Assembly (NCBI GenBank): GCA_026874595.1
Contig: CM049307.1
Location: forward strand, 29,920,362 to 29,984,361
From: Sipunculus nudus
Lineage: Eukaryota; Annelida; Sipuncula; Golfingiida; Sipunculidae
DNA length: 64,000 nt
Direction: 5' to 3'
In this document: one piece after another, positions 35,770-48,468 of the stretch
How positions within the stretch are numbered: position 1 is the stretch's first letter
Layout: every line of letters begins with the position of its first letter
Translations under genes and position numbers: made by a program
Notes under the pieces: model-generated
What the model saw: the letters and a program-made list of their open reading frames with translations, nothing else
What the model was told of the DNA's origin: nothing
Databases searched by the model: none

Positions 35770-36640
35770 TTGGATTACAATTGTAAATTGTGCTAATATT
35801 TATAGCGAATTTGGTTATGAATATCACATTATGCAGACTAGTGTATAATTATTGTAGAGCTATATCATTTAAATTTGCAAAACAATAAATATATGAAAAA
35901 AAAAATCCATTTGAAACAGATTATACTATTGTAAATAGTGCCTATATATTATCACATTATGCCTATTGAGTGGTATAATTATATGGAATAGCATTAAGTA
36001 AATATTTAAATATAGGCCATATTTGGTTGACATAATTGTATTTAATCCTTGAGGTCTCAGTGAAAGTAAAAGTATAAGATTTTGGTCATATTATAGGTTG
36101 GGTATACAAACGATTTATGATAATTATATTTTGATCAAATGATTGAAATGAAAATTAAATTCTTAAAAAGTGCTACATTACCATCACATGCAATCTTCTA
36201 GATTATTCCTTGAATTACTATTTCAAAATTGTTTTGTACACAGGAGTGGAAATAGCTGTACAATTGTAAGAATCAGTTCGAACCATAACAATAATTTCAA
36301 TACACTTGGTGTTTTTTTTTGGGGGGGGGGAGGGGGGACATGAGAATAACTGTACACCTATCACAGCAGAAGTGCTTGACCAGTATTCCATCACCAATAA
36401 AGTTACCCAGGTAGTGCTGTTGTGACCTTAAGTAAGAAGTCCTGGACCTTGCACGACAATGAGCCCAATACAATGGGCCCCTAAAAAATAAAATAACTAG
36501 CCTAATTTTTGAGCTTCTATTATCAAATTTCAGCATTGAACAGATTTATTAATTATGTGTACCTGCTGCAAAGAAAAAAAAAGCTGTTGTACTTACAGGA
36601 AAAATATACCATGGACAAATTTGGTTAAAATTTAAGGTAC
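35770..36640. other. AT-rich intergenic DNA
   Basis: No gene was recognised. A G10 run lies at 36321-36330. Confidence 0.35.
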
Positions 36641-36645
36641 TGATT

Positions 36646-38515
36646 TTTAGCTCAGCTGACTATAAGTCATCTGAGCTAGAGTCGTGGTTCTTGGTACGTC
36701 GTCCGTCCGTCCGTTAACAGGGCACGTTTCGAAACCGTTGGACCTACGAATCTGAAATTCGGCATACTGTTAGATGTCCCAAAAATCTCCTACCATACCG
36801 AAAATTGGGTCACTAATGGACTTCGTTCCTTCAAGATATTAGGGAAAAACCTCCGTTTTCCATAAAAAGCCATTATAACACTTCAAGATTCCCTAATATC
36901 AAAACCACTGATCTGTTTTTGATCATATTTAGTATTCATATTCTTCCATACATTTTCTGTTAACATACAAAAAATTAGGTCAGTATTATTTATTGTTTTG
37001 AAGTTATGGGCCCAAATATAATGCAATTTTTAAAAAATCAGGAAACATATTTACTCACATCACATGAGAATTGCTGAAGCTGGAGACTTTTTTCTGGGAT
37101 ATAACTTTATTAAATCAAGATTCAATTGTTAACCCAAAATTAGATCTGATCTTTGCAAATTTTTTAAGTTATAAGCATAAATAAAAAATCAGTACCTTAA
37201 ATTTTGTACAACTTTGGCTACGGCACGTTTTTCCCTGTAAGCACTGTTGATTTAATTTTCAGAGCATATATACAAAAGGATTTAATATTTTAAAATCTGA
37301 AATTTCAAAGGAATTGATTGAAAAGAGTAGCTTTTAATCAGGTTCTCATACAACATGTCAAGTGTTGTTTACATCGGGCCCACCTAGTAGTACAGCCTTC
37401 ACTTGTATTATGTACCCCTCTCCTGGCACCTTGCCTTGGCTCAGCTTGGCCACTACCAGCAGGCTTCCCCTCTGCCCTGCAACCCCCCCCCCCCTCACTG
37501 CCCCAGCTGGTGCATAAACTAGATCAATGTTATAATTTTCTGTATTTGATATATTCTTATTTTAGGCTATGCTACATTTCAGATTTTGTATTGTACCACC
37601 AGGGTTACAATGATTAAAGTGCACATTTAATTGTGTCCACAAAGTGGTTTATTGCTATATATGAAAGTGTGGATGTTCATCAGATAAGTAATTCTTTACT
37701 TCAGAAGAGTAAAACTTCACCAGGTGTGAAATTGACTATTAATTCCAGTAAATAATTATAGCTGAGATAGTAATTAGCACAATGATGTTGTTTGTCCCTC
37801 ATTCAACTAACAGTGTGCATACTTTATTTGAAAAGATGTTTTATTTAATCAAATTTACTGAATCTTTTATTTCGGTGAATAAAAGCATGTACTGAAAACT
37901 CCAATGTACAAAACTTTTTGATAGTGATTCAAGGAATAATCTTGAAGATGCTATGTTATGGATTTATTTTCTTTTAAATTCAGTTAAACTTGTGATTTAA
38001 AAATAATAAAATATATGTTTATGCATAATATGACCCGATATGAGCTACACTCTGGATAAGTTATGATTACAACTTAGAATTATGATTTTTCAGATTTTTA
38101 TTATTACAAATTTATAAAACTTGTAAATAAAAAAAAGGATCTGATAAACTATTAATGGAAAAAGAGGATATGCTAAAAATAGGCTTAAATATAAACTTAA
38201 GTGCATTATTCCCTTGAAAGTAAAATAAAGGTATTAGTCCGTTCTGTCCACTTGCCTGTCCATCTGTTAATTTTTCATATGCATCACAGTATCTCAAAAC
38301 TTTTACTGTTTTTCTTCATGACAGTCTTGTCAGAGTATTAGTTTTGCAATCATATATTTAGAACTTTATTATAACCAAGTGAGGGCCCCTTTCCTCTCAG
38401 CTTCTTATATATGCTTGTAAATATGAAAAACATTACAATAGAATATTTTGCATGTTTTGCATTTGCAAAAATTTCAAACTTCAGCTGTGCGCCTTGACCC
38501 ATGGGTCGCTTGTTT
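36646..38515 (-). mobile_element. Family A element, complete copy
   Basis: In reverse: the tail 'TTAGCTCAGCTGACTATAAG' lies at 36648, then a CGTCCGTCCGTCC tract. One unit (36720-37310) matches 55440-55950. A C12 run is at 37483. A block at 37620-38410 matches 54215-55120 reversed. The head 'GACCCATGGGTC' with 'CAGCTG' lies near 38482-38512. Pieces appear in the same order as in 53535-56776 but with the second tandem unit and the 53750-54060 block absent. Confidence 0.75.
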
Positions 38516-38519
38516 ATAT

Positions 38520-40915
38520 TTCTGATTCTTTTGTTTGCCGAAAAAAGACTATTTATTATCCCCGTTTTTTTATAAAACAATAAAACTCCATCACCTTGTG
38601 TATCTGGTCAGTATATCCGAGAACTGGCGACATACAAAATTGTGAGACAATCAGTGAAGCCGATGCTTAGGAGCTCATCTCCTGTATACACTAATTCAAA
38701 CGAATCACTTAATTTTGTCCACATTAGTGAAATTCTGAAGGACTGATTGGGCCATATATTTGCATGGTTTTTGTCACTCAAATATCTGTTTCCGTGCAAA
38801 GTGTGCAAGTTTATGTCCAAGCAGATTGGTAAAGAAATCCCTCTATTTGCACTTTCAAACGGCCGGAAGGAGATTAAAAAAGGACCAGCCACGAAATTAA
38901 GTCCGAGTCCAAGTCATCGGAGCTAAAAGAAATAAAACCAGTTTATATGAATGAATCATTCATTTGTTGCCTTTCAGTTGGTATACCTTTTTTTTTATCT
39001 TATTAATGATTTTAACTGGGACGCTTCTGGGAACAGATGACATGTCATGTAAATAAACAAAGACAAAGCAGATTATCATCTGATTAATTTAATTTTCTTC
39101 ATCAATTAGTCTCAACCTTTCATCTTGTAAAAAAGGTGATTTTAATACCAACTGTCTGGCCTGTGTCTAACTCTATTCTAATTTATTCTAATTCTATTCC
39201 ATATGCTTACCTACACTTTTATTTAAAAAATCGAAATTTGATATTTTAAATTTGATAAACTAAGTCAAACTGAAGTAAAACATAAAAATAAGATTTTTTT
39301 TCAGTGGAAAATCACACTTTACGTTTTGCTGTTCAGTCGGACACAATACAAAATTAACACAAAATACTAACATTTACATTAAATAGAATAATATTTAATA
39401 AGCTTTCAAGAACAATTTCGAGATTAAAATGATGTAACAATTTAACTTTAGCCAGACATTTAACTAGAATTTTGAAAAGGGGTTTAACAAACTAAACCAG
39501 AAAGAGAAGCCATATATTTATTTTTACAATAAATCAAAATGTCCTTGCTGTCCTGCCGGCTTAAATAAAGACGTGTACCTCCAACATGTGCATGTTTTAA
39601 GTTCAAACGCATTATGTTGTAAGTTGTACATCCAAAATGATATGACACCATTTTACTGGATTTTGTCTATCATATTTTATGTTAATTTTTAACATTATTT
39701 TTTGCAATATGACAGTAAAACTTGTCTGTGCCGTTTGCGTGTTTAACGGACTGCTATGCCGCCGGCTTCAATAATGAAGTTTTTGTACATTCTACTTATC
39801 CAAAGAATTTAAATTAAATTAAGAAAAGCTTAAATGCACTTTGTTTTTGGCTATAAATGGCAATGTGATTGTCCAGCAATTTTTTTTTGAAGACTTAATT
39901 CATTAAAATACAAATTTTATGCAAAATTTCATGACAGCTGTAAATTTCCATACTAATTTTCAATTTTTTAATTTCAAATAAAAATTCAGGGTTTATTTAA
40001 ATTATTAAATTAAATTGGATTTGATCGAATTTAGAAAATTAATATTAATCAATCACGCCGTTCAGTGGTATACACTCACCAGATTTCTGATGTGTTTCAG
40101 CCCAAAAAGCCAATGAAATACTCAAAATATAAACATTATTTATTTAATCCAATAAACTACTTATAATAAACATAATTTGATAGTTAGGAGTAAATATGCC
40201 TGTTCATACCCAAAGCAACAGTTACGTTTTAAAATTATATGCCTTTTGGTAGTTATATTTATGTTTATATTTTATTTCATATTAAAATTCAAATTGAAAG
40301 TAAAAAAAATAAAATTTGTAACTTCATTTTAGTCGAATTAAAGTAACACAAACGAATTGCCACATGCTGTTCATATGGAAGGTATACATCAAAGTTTTAC
40401 TCGGCTGAAGAAAATGATGTATACCCTTATAATAAACAAATAATCACTTATTTAATTACTTTAAGTAGCTTAAAATTGTAAACATGCAGGCTTGAAATAT
40501 GCTGAATGACAAAATTACATTTAATTTCATTTGGTTCATCAAATTGATCATAAAGACTAATCCTGCCTCTTATATCCCTAATAACGGTAAGGTTTTAAAA
40601 AAAATATATGCCTTTTATTTTTTAAACTTTTAGATTAAAAATTTGAAGGTTAAAATTTTGAAATGAATTTAAATTAATTTAATTGATTCTGCTCAACAAA
40701 ATTAGGTAAAGTGGTAGCTATGATTGAATTGAGCAGTAAATACTCTCCACATAACAATTTCATAGAGTGAACCCTTGACATTAACCCATATATTTTCAAA
40801 AAGTTATGTACCAAGGTTAGTTTATAAGATGCCTATTTCAAGCCTTTTGGACACTTTTCAAGTGGGGTTATGTTTGAAATAGGATCTCCATGAATCACTT
40901 TAACAGAAAATGACA
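38520..40915. other. Very AT-rich intergenic DNA
   Basis: No gene, tandem array or element end was seen. It is the longest stretch here without obvious repeats. Confidence 0.4.
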
Positions 40916-40919
40916 TGAA

Positions 40920-41045
40920 ACCTAATTATGACGGGGAGTGCAGTAAACTCGAAATTAAGGGCCTGTTTGGGAATTGGCCCCAGGACTATCCTGTCCTACT
41001 GCCCTTGTGTCTTGGTCAGGCTGGTTCAGGCAGTAATTTCAAGAG

Positions 41046-41081
<36 letters not shown>

Positions 41082-41165
41082 GCCACCCTTTCTCACTCCA
41101 CCCCATTCTGTTGATAGGTACTTTAAACCTGATTAATTGGCTATAAATGTTGATGCAATTTAGAA
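40920..41165 (+). repeat. Dispersed repeat with (CT)n, inverted partner of 14520-14870
   Basis: The (CT)n tract lies at 41047-41078, with shared flanks as described for 14520-14870. A (CA)n tract follows at about 41188-41213. Confidence 0.8.
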
Positions 41166-41183
41166 ATGTGAATCAACTGAAAT

Positions 41184-41219
<36 letters not shown>

Positions 41220-41630
41220 CACACTAAAATTAAAATCTCAGAAACGGCTAGAGCTATAATGACCAAATTTTATACAAATGTTTGTGATATCTGATTTTGA
41301 GGTATTGGTGGCGCCACCTACATTGATGTGATTTTTACAAGCGAAAATGTTATTTTAAACTCTTCTAGCTTATACACTGATTTATGATGAAACTGTTCAG
41401 CTAATTGGTTTAAACTTTACAAGAATTATTCTATGGTAGGGTTCTGCCAGTTTTATAAGAATCGATTGGGTAAATACAGTTTTAAAAAAGCATTGTAGCC
41501 AATTGAAAAAAGGCTTTCTGTATTGGAAAACAGATTTGACTTCATGCAGCCAAGTCAAGAGATCACTCAGTACAAACAGGTGGGGTCCAGACATCACCAT
41601 GGCAACTGACCTGGCTCGGGGGGGGTGGGG

Positions 41631-41680
41631 GTCTAGACAATGTGTCTAGACGTCTAGACACAGCGTCTAGACGTCTGGAC
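41631..41680. repeat. Cluster of GTCTAGAC palindromes
   Basis: The 8-bp palindrome GTCTAGAC or a close form occurs about five times in 50 bp, next to a G-rich run (41617-41630). No counterpart was found in family B copy 1. Confidence 0.8.
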
Positions 41681-41894
41681 ACAATGTTTACATGCAGAAT
41701 TCCCAGATTATTGGAACTATATCTTTCAACTGTTTGAAAAAACTTGGTTTGCATTTTAAGCGAAACGGGTTTATCATCAGGTCATATGTGAACTGCTGCG
41801 CTATCATTTTTGGTTGACCTCTGACCTTTCCTTGCTGCCCAGTGTCCATTTGTGCGTCTGTTTCCACACAGAGCTCTTCATCATAGGCAAAACT

Positions 41895-43780
41895 GGTGGT
41901 GCCACCTGCAACCATTTATGCACAGCGTCCATCTGTTCATCTGCCTTAGGTTAAAATCACTCATATCTCAGCAGTGGTTTGACTTTTCCACTTGAAATTT
42001 TGCAGGTATTTTACATCCTGGACAGCTTTCTCGATTTTATGACAGGTGGCGCCACCTACATTCATGTTTACTTTGCAGACATCCAAGCTCATATCTCGGG
42101 AACCGTTTGACCGATTGGGCCAAAATTTTGCTTGTTTATAGATCGCACATAGCTCTTCATCATAGGCAAAACTGGTGGCGCCACCTGCAACCATTTATGC
42201 ACAGCGTCCATCTGTTCATCTGCCTTTGGATAATATCACTCATATCTCAGCAGTGGTTTGACTTATCCACCTGAAATTTTGCAGATATATACATCCTGGA
42301 CAGCTTTCTCGATTTATGACAAGTGGCGCCACCTACATTCACGTTTACTCTGCAGACACCCAAGCTCATATATCGGGAACCATTTGACTGATTGGGCAAA
42401 AAGTTTGCATGTGTATAATTCTCACATAGCTCTTCATCATAGGCAAAACTGGTGGTGCCACCTGCAACCATTTATGCCCAGCATCCATCTGTTCATCTGC
42501 CGTGGGATACAATCACTCATATCTCAGCAGTGGTTTGACTTATCCACCTAAAATTTTGCAGGTTTATACATCCTTGACAGCTTTCTCGATTTTATGACAG
42601 GTGGCGCCACCTACATTCACATTTACTCTGCAGACATCCAAGCTCATATCTAGGGAACCGTTTGACCAATTAGGCCAAAATTTTGCATGTGTATAGATCT
42701 CACATAGCTCTTCATCATAGGCAAAACTGGTGGTGCCACCTGCAACCATTTATGCACAGCGTCCATCTGTTCATCTGCCTTAGGTTAAAATCACTCATAT
42801 CTCAGCAGTGGTTTGACTTTTCCACTTGAAATTTTGCAGGTATTTTACATCCTGGACAGCTTTCTCGATTTTATGACAGGTGGCGCCACCTACATTCATG
42901 TTTACTCTGCAGACATCCAAGCTCATATCTCGGGAACCGTTTGACCGATTGGGCCAAAATTTTGCTTGTTTATAGATCGCACATAGCTCTTCATCATAGG
43001 CAAAACTGGTGGCGCCACCTGCAACCATTTGTGCACAGCGTCCATCTGTTCATCTGCCTTTGGATAATATCACTCATATCTCAGCAGTGGTTTGACTTAT
43101 CCACCTGAAATTTTGCAGATATATACATCCTGGACAGCTTTCTCTTTTTATGACAAGTGGCGCCACCTACATTCACGTTTGCTCTGCAGACACCCAAGCT
43201 CATATATCGGGAACCATTTGACTGATTAGGCAAAAAGTTTGCATGTGTATAATTCTCACATAGCTCTTCATCATTGGCAAAACTGGTGGTGCCACCTGCA
43301 ACCATTTATGCCCAGCATCCATCTGTTCATCTGCCGTGGGATACAATCACTCATATCTCAGCAGTGGTTTGACTTATCCACCTGAAATTTTGCAGATATA
43401 TACATCCTGGACAGCTTTCTCGATTTATGACAAGTGGCGCCACCTACATTCACGTTTACTCTGCAGACACCAAAGCTCATATATCGGGAACCATTTGACT
43501 GATTAGGCAAAAAGTTTGCATGTGTATAATTCTCACATAGCTCTTCATTATAGGCAAAACTGGTGGCGCCACCTGCAACCACTTATGCACAGCATCCATC
43601 TGTTGATCTGCCTTGGGATAATATCACTCATATCTCGGCAGTGGTTTAACTTATCCATCTGAAATTTTGCAGGTTTATACATCCTGGACAATTTTCTCGA
43701 TTTTATGACAGGTGGCACCACCTACATTCACGTTTAAGCTGCAGACATCCATGCTAATATGCAACACACCACGCTCTATT
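41895..43780 (+). repeat. Higher-order satellite-like array (278-bp dimers in 834-bp trimers)
   Basis: GGTGGNGCCACCTGCAACC marks unit starts at 41895, 42174, 42451, 42729, 43008, 43285 and 43562, with spacing 277-279. Each unit contains a second GGTGGCGCCACC about 150 bp in, and the two halves are themselves diverged copies of each other (both hold 'TCATATCTC' then 'GTTTGAC' then 'AAATTTTGCA'). Units 1 and 4, 2 and 5, 3 and 6 share private variants (for example CCTTAGGTTAAAATC in 1 and 4; CTTTGGATAATATC in 2 and 5; CGTGGGATACAATC in 3 and 6). The second half of unit 6 looks like unit 2/5, a sign of gene conversion. The 61-77 residue minus-strand ORFs end in every unit because 278 is not a multiple of three. 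Confidence 0.95.
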
Positions 43781-44045
43781 CCCCTTGCCACTTAATCCAT
43801 GCCTCACTTCACTGTCCCAGTCTGATTTATGCGGATACACATAGTGGCTTGTCGACTACCCATATTCTGGTTTTAAAATTTTCTAGTTCGAAACTTGCAG
43901 GTCAGAAAGGTCCATTTTGCTGAAATCATAATGACTAAGGTAGATATGCAGGACTTAGGAGGATCAATATTAAATTTTAAAAATAAACCTCCATTCATAC
44001 TCCTAAACTTTGCACAGGTTCGCATTAGGCCTGTAGGCCTTGTTT

Positions 44046-44990
44046 CAATATTGGAGTAGTTTTTCTGGTTTGCATTAAACTTTCTTGAGAAATAAAAAAA
44101 TTGGATGATCTATGCCATCATTGCCTTCCTGTAACAACACAGCACCAGCAGCAGCATCACTAGCATCTACAGCTAACTTAAAAGGTACAGAAAAGTCTGG
44201 AGCTGCTAAAACTGTTGAACTTTGCAGAATTGCTTTCAAATTCTGAAATGCATTTTCACACTGAACATTCCATACAAAGTTTTGTTTCTTCTTTAACAAA
44301 TTAGTCAAAGGTTCAGCTATAGCAGAAAAATTTGGACAAAACTTCCTGTAGTATCCAACCATACCAAGAAAACGCATTATTTGCTTTTTGTTTTCTGGTC
44401 TAGGAAATGCAAAAATAGCATTTATCTTAGCATCAAAAGGTTTTACCTGACCCTGCCCTACAATATGACCCAAAAATGTTACCTGTGCATGACAAAACTC
44501 AGATTTTACAAAGTTGAGGGTCAGACGTGCTTCACTGAGTCTTTCGAAGAGGTCGCGAAGAATTTGCAGATGTTTCTCTCAGGTGTCGCTGTACACGATG
44601 AGGTCATCAATATATGCGTCGCAGCCCTGAATGTCCTTGACAACCATATGGATGAAGCGCTGGAACGTGGCTGGCGAGTTCTTCATGCCAAACGGCATAA
44701 CTTTATACTGGTACAGTCCTTGCAGCGTCACAAATGCGGACACTTTCTTCGCTCGTTCTGTCAGCGGAACTTGCCAGAATCCTTTTAGCAAGTCAAACGT
44801 GGAGACATATCTGGAGCTACCGACTCTATCAATACAATCATCGATCCTCGGAATCGGAAACGTGTCAGTCTTGGTGATAGTTCAGTTTTCGATAATCTGT
44901 GCACATACGGTAAATTCCATCAGGTTTTGGCACAAGAATACATGGTGAACTCCAGTTACTGTTACTAGGTTCAATAAAATCATTGTCCAG
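44046..44990 (-). pseudogene. Gypsy-type LTR retrotransposon pol remnant (RT to RNase H)
   Basis: Minus-strand order: RT fingers ('KPDG', 'CTDYRKL') near 44930-44880, a frameshift near 44880, then 'FDLLKGFWQVPL', 'MPFGMKNSPATFQR', and the catalytic 'YIDD' near 44600. Then an in-frame stop at about 44579, the connection segment ('FLGHIVGQG'), the RNase H tether ('FLGMVGYYRKFCPNFS') and the RNase H start ('LAVDASDAAAGAVLLQ'). A last shift lies before 44075. It stops at 44045, where family B begins. It is a dead copy. The gag and LTR at 47690-49266 are on the same strand and in the expected order, so they may be the same element, split by later insertions. Confidence 0.9.
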
Positions 44991-44994
44991 CAAA

Positions 44995-45675
44995 TATTGA
45001 ATCTCAAAATATACTTATTTCTTATGGTTTTTCAAATATATTAGCATATGATAAGCTAAGAGGAAAAGACCCTGCTAAAATGAAACCCTGTAAATAATAG
45101 AATAATGGACATGAGCCCAAATATAATAACAAACATTAATTTATTAACTGAAATAAAATGCTGTGAAAAATTCAAATGAGCACAAACAATATTTAAACAG
45201 CATGTTCAAACAAGCCAATTGGGTATATATCGCATTTGAACTGTGTATTAAATCAAACTTATTGCATGAAAACATATTATATATATGAAAGGATACATTT
45301 CATAAACAAAAAAATGTGTGAATGTAATTAAGTTTTCAATAGTTAAATATATGGCCATATGAGCTAAAAGTCAATCCCTTGAAAGTTTGCCCAATATGCC
45401 TTATTAACTAATTTTAACAGTTTTATTCATATCAAAGCCCAGCCATCTTCACTAAATTTTTATTTATTGAATCTTGTAAATTGATTTGTTTTGGCCAAAA
45501 GGCCTATCCAGTCATAAAAGAACAGTCTGGCAAACCAAATAGTGAAAACTAGATATAATTGGGCCATGGTCCTCAGAGGGCCTTGCAGTGGGAAATGGTG
45601 TATTTAGATGGTTCTTGAAAACAGTAGTAAGAAAAGCTTATGAAAAATTGGTGTTGTTTAGGTGTGAAGAACAGA
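44995..45675. other. AT-rich filler between element pieces
   Basis: Nothing was recognised. Confidence 0.3.
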
Positions 45676-45679
45676 CTAA

Positions 45680-46220
45680 GTCTCTGTAATCCAATAGGTC
45701 AAGAGCCCTTATACGTACTTATCATTCCCGTGAATATGGGAAATCTGAAGCATGTTGATGTTGAGATATCGCGCTCAAAAGAAAATCAGCGATTTGGCTG
45801 TGGTCATCATAATGGAATTCCGACAGTTCTGTAATTCAATAGGTCTGGAGCCCTCATATGTAACAATCATCCCTGTGAATTTGGGGAAAACTGAAGCATT
45901 TTGTTGTTGAGATATTGGGGCGCTAAAGGAAAATCAACGATTGGGCTGTAGTGGCCATATTAGAATTCAGACAGATTTGTAATTCAGTAGGTCTTGAGCC
46001 CTCATATGTACCAATCATCCCTGCGAATTTGGGAAAGCTGAAATATGTTGTTATTGTTGAGTTGTCGTGCGCGAAAGAATATCAGCGATTGGGCTGTGGC
46101 AGCCATATTGAAATTCCGACAGGTCTGTAATTCAATTGGTCTGAAGCCCTCAAATGTACCAAAGGTGAAGTATGTTGTTGTTGAGTTAATTGAGTAATTG
46201 ACTCGGCTATCGTTAAACGT
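45680..46220 (+). repeat. Tandem repeat, four units of about 145 bp
   Basis: 'CTGTAATTCAATAGGTCTGG' and the following 'AGCCCTCATATGTANCAATC' recur from about 45685, 45830, 45977 and 46122, each ending near 'GGCTGTNGNNGCCATATT' and 'GAATTCNGACAG'. The last unit is cut short. Confidence 0.85.
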
Positions 46221-46290
46221 ACAAATATTCAGTCTGCATGGGCATTGGCTGGTATATTTCGGTGATAAGCGGCCTGCAAAATGGTGATCA

Positions 46291-46322
<32 letters not shown>
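46291..46322. repeat. (GC)n(AC)n alternating purine-pyrimidine tract
   Basis: A short GCGCGC run continues into CACACA. A duplex of this type can adopt Z-form DNA. Confidence 0.85.
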
Positions 46323-46324
46323 TC

Positions 46325-46945
46325 ACCAGAAGTGGATCCAGAGGGGGTCCAGGGGCTGCTTTGTATTCGCCACCGTCTTTCTCTAATGCTTTTAGGCCGA
46401 TTCCTGCCCCCTAGACCCCCTTTTTGCGGACCTGAGGATATTTTATTTAGGTTTTAGTTGGGAGTCATAAGATTGATATGTTCTCCAATCCATTAAGGCT
46501 TACCAATAATAATTTGAAATAAGATTATTATTTTCCTAAAACTCTGTATTACAAAATGCCAATTTTGGTTTAAATACTAGTTCTGCCAAAATGATGACGG
46601 AAACCTATTTCGGTCCTGTTGGCAGAAACTTATTATTGCCATGACAGAAACCAGCAATGGCAGAAACTTGCAAACCCTGATATTATGTCATCTACATAGG
46701 GCTTTTCATTTATTTTTTTCTGCTAATCCGTTAATACAAAGTATTTTTGTGCTAGGTCTAGGCCTAATACATATATTTAAAGCTAGCTATTATGATAGAT
46801 TATATCGCCTTGTACCCCGCATGGTACTCCAAACTAATTTATGAAATATTATTTCTTAATCATATGCATAAGCTGAATAACTACTATATAAACTTGTGCT
46901 TGTCCGGGCACTGGGATAGAAAACGCTCAGTAACATAAATCATGT
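46325..46945. other. Intergenic with a MITE-like end
   Basis: At 46329-46430 'GTGGATCCAGAGGGGGTCC' and, inverted, 'GACCCCC' resemble the ends of the MITE at 25285. The rest is AT-rich with nothing recognised. Confidence 0.35.
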
Positions 46946-46949
46946 AATA

Positions 46950-47690
46950 TCCACCAAAGCAATAAAGGTCTCGCCTGGTGCCACTGTCTCTGTTAGTGGT
47001 TTAACAAGAGCCCATACGCCGGGTAGAGGTTTAGTTGTAGCTAAGGAAAACATCATGCATGCCTTACCTGCAGGATTGATGATGCATCCATCGCTCCAGG
47101 AAGAAGATTTTTCTTCAGGAGGAAAACACAGATTTATTGTTTCTATACAGAAATTATCTTGTGATCATGTAATCATTCCTAGTAAAACAATTCTTTGTGA
47201 TTTACAGGAAGCCAGCGTTGTTCCACCATCAGTACCTGCTTCAGACGCTGTAGATAATTTCCTCGATTCATTCAAGTTTAGCAGTGACATTTCACCAACT
47301 GAAATTGAACAGCTGCAAAGCTTGTTAATCAAATGGAAACATATTTTCTCTTTCAGCGATACTGATTTGGGGCGCACCAGTGTGGTAAAACATGAAATCA
47401 AATTAACCAATTATGAACCTTTCAGAGAAAGATACAGGCGCATTCCACCACAAATGTTTCATGAGGTAAAAGAACATCTTCGAGATATGCTGAAAGCCAA
47501 AGTCATCAAGGAGAGCAATAGTCCTTTTGCAAGTCCTGTGGTCCTTGTGCGTAAACCAGATAACTCTTTGAGATTTTGTGTTGATTAAAGGAAATTGAAC
47601 AACCGTACCATTAGAGATGCTCACACTCTGCCCGAATGGATGATACATTGGACTCTTTAATAGGTAGTCAGTATTTTATATTGATTAACC
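46950..47690 (+). pseudogene. Second Gypsy-type pol remnant, opposite strand
   Basis: It is open from about 46950 through 47588 ('GRGLVVAKENIMHALPAG', 'KHEIKLTNYEPFRERYRRIP', 'FASPVVLVRKPD') and covers the linker after protease and the RT fingers. The stop replacing Tyr in the DYRKLN motif is at 47586-47588. After it 'RKLNNRTIRDAHTLP' continues, with a further shift near 47635. At about 47690 it abuts the minus-strand gag. Its RT-finger sequence differs clearly from that of 44046-44990, although both cover this domain, so two families are present. Confidence 0.88.
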
Positions 47691-48360
47691 ATTGACCTGG
47701 TCATAGTCAGCAGCGGCTTCTACTGAAAGCTCTGTATAAACTTCTCTGGTCTTGCCAGTCAATACACTTTGTAATAGCATAGCCCAATTTTCCTAAGGCC
47801 ATTTTAAATTTGCAGCTACCTTCTCAAAGTGTAAGATATTTATCAACCTCTTTTTCTTGAAAAGGCGGGACAAGTCTAATGTGTTTAGTAACATCAAACT
47901 CTGAGTTGGGGCAGCATGTAGACCATGTTCTAGTTTAAGTCTTTCTATATAACTCAAGTCGTTTTAACTCAATTTCTTTTCTTTTTCTAGTCTTTCTCTT
48001 TCTTTCCTTTGTTTTTCTTTTTCTAATTCTAACTGTTTTAACCTTTCATGTCCTTCCCTCTCTTCTCTTTGTTTTTCTAATTCTAACTGCTAGCTCATGT
48101 TGCATTTCTTACTTGTTTAATTCTAACTGCATAGCAAGCTGTCAGTTTTTTTTTATGTTTCCACTTCTCTCTCTTCAATTAAACCTTTGCTAACTAGATC
48201 TTGCATGATTTTAGCAATGATATCAGGCTTTCTCACAGCTTTTTTCACACCTAGCCCCAAGTGTTGTCCAAAACACAACAACTGATCTTTTGTCAACTGT
48301 TCAAGTTGATCAGGGTCGGGATCTTCAACAAAGGCCTAAAGTTTTAAACTTACCATGTTA
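47690..48360 (-). pseudogene. Gypsy-type gag remnant
   Basis: Minus-strand pieces: an N-terminal segment with 'LTKDQL' and 'HLGLGVKKAVRKPDI' (48330-48180), then a Lys/Glu-rich coiled coil ('KEKQRKERERLEKEK', about 48070-47980), then 'HFEKVAANLKWP' and 'VLTGKTREVYTELS' (47830-47700). That order is known for gag of vertebrate and invertebrate Gypsy elements related to the SCAN domain. Several stops and shifts break it. It ends against the + strand pol remnant. Confidence 0.75.
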
Positions 48361-48468
48361 AGATGTTAAAACAATAACAAAACACCACTGAGATCAATCT
48401 TGTAAACAATGTATTGCAAACAATGTGTCTAGGTCAAGGCCTAATAAATGTTCTAAACTATTAAGCAT

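Larger units (their letters stand above)
41217..44044 (+). mobile_element. Family B element, copy 2, left-truncated
   Basis: It starts inside the element ('TAAAATCTCAGAAACGGCTAGAG' at 41230, split, corresponding to about 32515) right after a (CA)n tract, so the left end is lost. The 41780-41870 block matches 34520-34610. The core is at 41895-43780. The right end (to 44044) is identical to that of copy 1 and abuts a Gypsy pol remnant, which it therefore interrupts or truncates. Confidence 0.7.

Noticed and set aside
41563-43582. Series of 61-77 residue minus-strand ORFs starting MVAGG(T/A)TSFA
   Set aside because: They repeat once per 278-bp unit, break at each unit because 278 is not divisible by three, and follow the palindrome reading GGAT in both directions.
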